Shown here one piece after another: positions 35,284-37,356 of a DNA stretch of 37,356 bases. The stretch's first letter is position 1, and each line of letters begins with the position of its first letter. Source of the DNA: Candidatus Bipolaricaulota bacterium. Lineage in GTDB: Bacteria; Bipolaricaulota; Bipolaricaulia; RBG-16-55-9; DRXL01. The position numbers were made by a program, and so were the translations under genes. Under the pieces are notes generated by a model that did no database searches, was not told the origin of the DNA, and saw nothing but the letters and a program-made list of their open reading frames with translations. Where the stretch lies: NCBI GenBank assembly GCA_030550495.1, contig JAUQPG010000012.1, positions 1 through 37,356 of the forward strand, written 5' to 3'.

Positions 35284-35999
35284 TCAATGCTCTCTAAGAT
35301 CGCTTGAACGTGATGACGCATCTCCGCATCAGCGGTTGGGCCAGTAATGCGCAGCCGCTCGCTATAGGGCAGCGCCCCAATCACTGCTATCCCTAAGTTC
35401 TCTTGGATAGCACGCAGTTCCCCGGGCTCGCGAATCTTATTCGCGACCGCAAAGATTCTCCTGATCCCAATCTGCTGAGCTAGCGTAGAGATGCGCCGCG
35501 CGGTGACGATGCTCGCGCCATCAGGTTCGACGACAATGAGCAGAGCATCGACTCCCTGAGCTGTCGCCCGCCCTAAGGGCTCCAGCCCTGCTTCAAAGTC
35601 TAAGAGAATCAGCTCATCGCGTTCGAGCATGAGATGCTGCAGAAGACTCTTGAGAAAGGTATTTTGCGGGCAGGCGCAGCCGCCCCCGCCCTGACGGATC
35701 GGCCCCATCACGAGAAGCTTAATGCCGTCTCTCTCCACCGCGAAGCGTTCCGGGATGTCGTCGACTTTGGGGTTGAGCCGCAAGAATCCCTCTAAAGAGC
35801 CCAGGCGTTCTTCCATCAGTTCCTGCAGCTCTACAAGCGGGGTGATCTCTTCGGGGAAGCCAAGCATAAGGGCCAATGTGGGGTTCGGGTCGGCATCTAC
35901 CGCGAAGACGCGCTTCCCCTGCGAGGCAGCTTCTCGAGCTAACAGGGCACAGAGCGTTGTCTTGCCCACTCCGCCCTTGCCGGAGATCGCAACCTTCAT
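35253..35999 (-). CDS. cooC: CooC nickel-insertion ATPase
   Basis: A 248-residue MinD-family ATPase with GKGGVGKTTLCALL (residues 7-20) and VDADPNPTLALMLG (34-47). A C108-A-C110 pair in GGGCACPQNTF is the CxC site that binds Zn/Ni at the dimer interface of CooC. It should load nickel into the CODH C-cluster, or ACS, at the cost of ATP. The second paralogue (25.7-26.5 kb) has its CxC at the same residue numbers. The C-terminal 10 or so residues come from a palindromic repeat and look non-native. The ATG at 35999 has no clear Shine-Dalgarno site. It is the first minus-strand gene after the divergent intergenic region, so it may head the acs operon. Confidence 0.9.
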   Translation of the reverse strand: MKVAISGKGGVGKTTLCALLAREAASQGKRVFAVDADPNPTLALMLGFPEEITPLVELQELMEERLGSLEGFLRLNPKVDDIPERFAVERDGIKLLVMGPIRQGGGGCACPQNTFLKSLLQHLMLERDELILLDFEAGLEPLGRATAQGVDALLIVVEPDGASIVTARRISTLAQQIGIRRIFAVANKIREPGELRAIQENLGIAVIGALPYSERLRITGPTADAEMRHHVQAILESIEHPHPQPLSP

Positions 36000-36172
36000 A
36001 GCTGTTGCATTTTAGGCGAACTTCCCCAGCCTCGGCTATGATCAAAATCAGCTTAAAAACTAGCGAAAATCAAAATTGCCCGCGAAGAAGCACGTCATAT
36101 ATATTACTATATAGAAAAGGCGCAACGCACGGAGTTGCTGTGCTATCGGTGCAGCACTTATACTGGAGAGCC
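36000..36172. promoter_or_regulatory. Divergent intergenic region between cooC and hypF
   Basis: A 173-nt AT-rich gap between divergent genes. On the plus strand TTGCCC (36076-36081) and TATATT (36100-36105), 18 nt apart, and TTGCTG (36135-36140) with TATACT (36159-36164), also 18 nt apart, are promoter candidates for hypF. The second would place the start of transcription almost at the ATG. The alternating AT run at 36096-36113 could also serve the minus strand. No clear operator or riboswitch is seen. Confidence 0.35.
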
Positions 36173-37356
36173 ATGAGCGAACACGCTGAACGAGCACGTC
36201 TGAAGATCGTCATCCACGGCGCGGTGCAGGGGGTGGGGTTTCGGCCTTTCGTCTATCGTCTGGCGACAGAGCTCAAACTGACGGGCTGGGTGCTCAATTC
36301 CGCTCAAGGGGTCTTCATCGAAGCCGAAGGGCCCAAGGAACAGCTCGAAGAGTTCTTGCGCAGGCTCGAGCGCGACAAGCCCCCACGCGCGTTTATCCAA
36401 AGCTTAGAAGCTTCCTGGCTCGACCCCATTGGCTACATGGAATTTTCTATTCGCCACAGCGACGAGTCTGGTCAGAAGATTGCATTTATTCTTCCAGACA
36501 TCGCAACCTGCCCCGATTGTCTGAGAGAGATCTTCGATCCAAACGACCGACGCTATCGCTACCCGTTCACGAACTGCACAAACTGCGGCCCGCGCTTCTC
36601 TATCATTGAAGCCCTCCCCTATGATCGTCCGAACACGACCATGAAGATCTTCAAAATGTGCCCGGACTGCCAAGCCGAGTACGAAGACCCAACTAATAGG
36701 CGCTTTCACGCCCAGCCCAATGCGTGCCCGCAGTGCGGGCCGCACCTAGAACTATGGGATCGTCGGGGCACCGTGCTCGCCCAGCGCGATGAGGCTTTGC
36801 GTCAAGCTGCCAAAGCGATTCGTGATGGGCAGATTGTTGCCGTCAAGGGGCTTGGGGGATTTCACTTGATCTGTGACGCTCGCAACGACGAGGCCGTCCA
36901 AGAGCTCAGAAGACGCAAGCACCGCGAAGAGAAGCCGTTTGCGCTTATGTACCCATCGCTGGAGCTGATAAAAGCTCACTGTGAAGTCTCGGAGCTTGAA
37001 GAGCGATTGTTACTCTCACCGGAGGCGCCGATTGTGCTCGTGCAGCAGGCTTCGCCTGCACCGTTAAAGCCCACGCGCAGCGTGGCCCCGCGCAACCCCT
37101 ATCTGGGAGTAATGCTCCCCTACACCCCGCTCCATCACTTATTGATGGCTGAACTTGGCTTCCCTGTCGTTGCCACCAGCGGCAATCTCTCCGATGAACC
37201 CATCTGTACCGACGAGCACGAAGCGCTCGAAAGACTCAATCAGATCGCGGATCTCTTCCTTGTGCACAATCGCCCCATCGCACGCCATGTGGACGACTCG
37301 ATCGTGCGGATCGTTGGGGGTCGTGAGCTGGTGCTCCGCCGCGCCCGCGGATACGC
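36173..37356 (+). CDS. hypF: Carbamoyltransferase HypF (3' end cut by window edge)
   Basis: The first 394 codons of HypF, which makes the carbamoyl group that becomes the CN ligands of [NiFe]-hydrogenase. Residues 10-90 form the acylphosphatase domain (VIHGAVQGVGFRPFVYRLA). The zinc-finger region follows with CPDCLREIFDP, FTNCTNCGPRFSI, CPDCQAEY and ACPQCGP. A YrdC-like domain comes next, including VAVKGLGGFHLICDA, RRRKHREEKPFALM, VVATSGNLSDEPI and ARHVDDSIVR. The frame is open at base 37356, so the C-terminal carbamoyltransferase domain lies outside. A GGAG site lies 4 nt before the ATG. It implies a [NiFe]-hydrogenase elsewhere. A short GC palindrome at 37045-37059 falls in a linker (QQASPAPLK). 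Confidence 0.95.
   Translation, partial: MSEHAERARLKIVIHGAVQGVGFRPFVYRLATELKLTGWVLNSAQGVFIEAEGPKEQLEEFLRRLERDKPPRAFIQSLEASWLDPIGYMEFSIRHSDESGQKIAFILPDIATCPDCLREIFDPNDRRYRYPFTNCTNCGPRFSIIEALPYDRPNTTMKIFKMCPDCQAEYEDPTNRRFHAQPNACPQCGPHLELWDRRGTVLAQRDEALRQAAKAIRDGQIVAVKGLGGFHLICDARNDEAVQELRRRKHREEKPFALMYPSLELIKAHCEVSELEERLLLSPEAPIVLVQQASPAPLKPTRSVAPRNPYLGVMLPYTPLHHLLMAELGFPVVATSGNLSDEPICTDEHEALERLNQIADLFLVHNRPIARHVDDSIVRIVGGRELVLRRARGY

Noticed and set aside
36121-36172. Leaderless transcription of hypF from TATACT at 36159-36164.
   Set aside because: The box is plausible, but a GGAG ribosome site lies between it and the ATG, which argues for a leader and an upstream promoter. It is kept only as a candidate within the intergenic entry.

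Overview
This window is a nearly unbroken, minus-strand acetyl-CoA (Wood-Ljungdahl) pathway island from an anaerobic bacterium. Almost every gene from about 36.0 kb down to position 1 reads on the minus strand, with short gaps, start/stop overlaps and good Shine-Dalgarno sites. The gene set (bacterial-type AcsB with an N-terminal domain, Fhs, FolD, MetF/MetV, AcsC/D/E, CooS, HdrCB-HdrA-MvhD) is that of a bacterial acetogen or of an organism running the pathway in reverse. The content would fit a deep-branching thermophilic lineage such as Bipolaricaulota/Acetothermia (OP1), but that assignment is an inference from gene content only.

Layout in transcription order (high to low coordinates): a CooC nickel-insertion ATPase (36.0-35.25 kb), a CooF-like ferredoxin and an FAD/NAD(P)H oxidoreductase (35.2-33.4), acetyl-CoA synthase AcsB interrupted by a 459-residue intein (33.4-29.8), AcsC (29.75-28.4), the corrinoid reactivator RACo (28.4-26.5), a second CooC/AcsF ATPase (26.5-25.7), AcsD and AcsE (25.7-23.9), a plus-strand toxin-antitoxin pair (23.25-23.9), CO dehydrogenase AcsA/CooS (23.2-21.3), a DUF3786 protein (21.3-20.6), a tryptophanase/tyrosine phenol-lyase-like PLP enzyme (20.6-19.1), a Cys-type formate dehydrogenase (19.1-17.1), FolD (17.0-16.1), a decayed sodium:solute symporter (16.1-15.85), an HdrC-HdrB fusion, a double-module HdrA, MvhD, MetV and MetF (15.7-9.2), Fhs (9.2-7.4), AMP-forming acetyl-CoA synthetase (7.3-5.3), an OFA-type MFS transporter (5.2-4.0), a membrane-anchored DsbA-like protein (3.9-3.1), thiolase FadA and the FadN-type beta-oxidation enzyme (3.1-1, cut by the window edge). 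HypF starts divergently at 36.17 kb and runs off the right edge.

Together these encode the whole route between CO2 and acetyl-CoA: formate dehydrogenase, Fhs, FolD and MetFV for the methyl branch, AcsE/AcsCD for methyl transfer, and CooS/AcsB for the carbonyl branch and condensation. RACo, two CooC ATPases and DUF3786 look like maturation or repair factors. The HdrCB-HdrA-MvhD-MetV-MetF block predicts an electron-bifurcating/confurcating methylene-THF reductase complex. Acs plus FadN/FadA link the acetyl-CoA pool to acetate and fatty acids; phosphotransacetylase and acetate kinase are not in the window.

The most striking observation is the AcsB intein. It sits immediately before the Cys-Gly-Cys motif that binds nickel in the A-cluster, so a catalytic metal ligand also serves as the +1 splicing nucleophile. 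Other notable points are the double HdrA with an HdrCB fusion, a Trp/Tyr-lyase homologue that lacks a usual cofactor-contacting arginine, a GC-rich palindromic repeat family that forms the C-termini of MvhD and CooC, the symporter relic, and the toxin-antitoxin pair that interrupts the acs genes.
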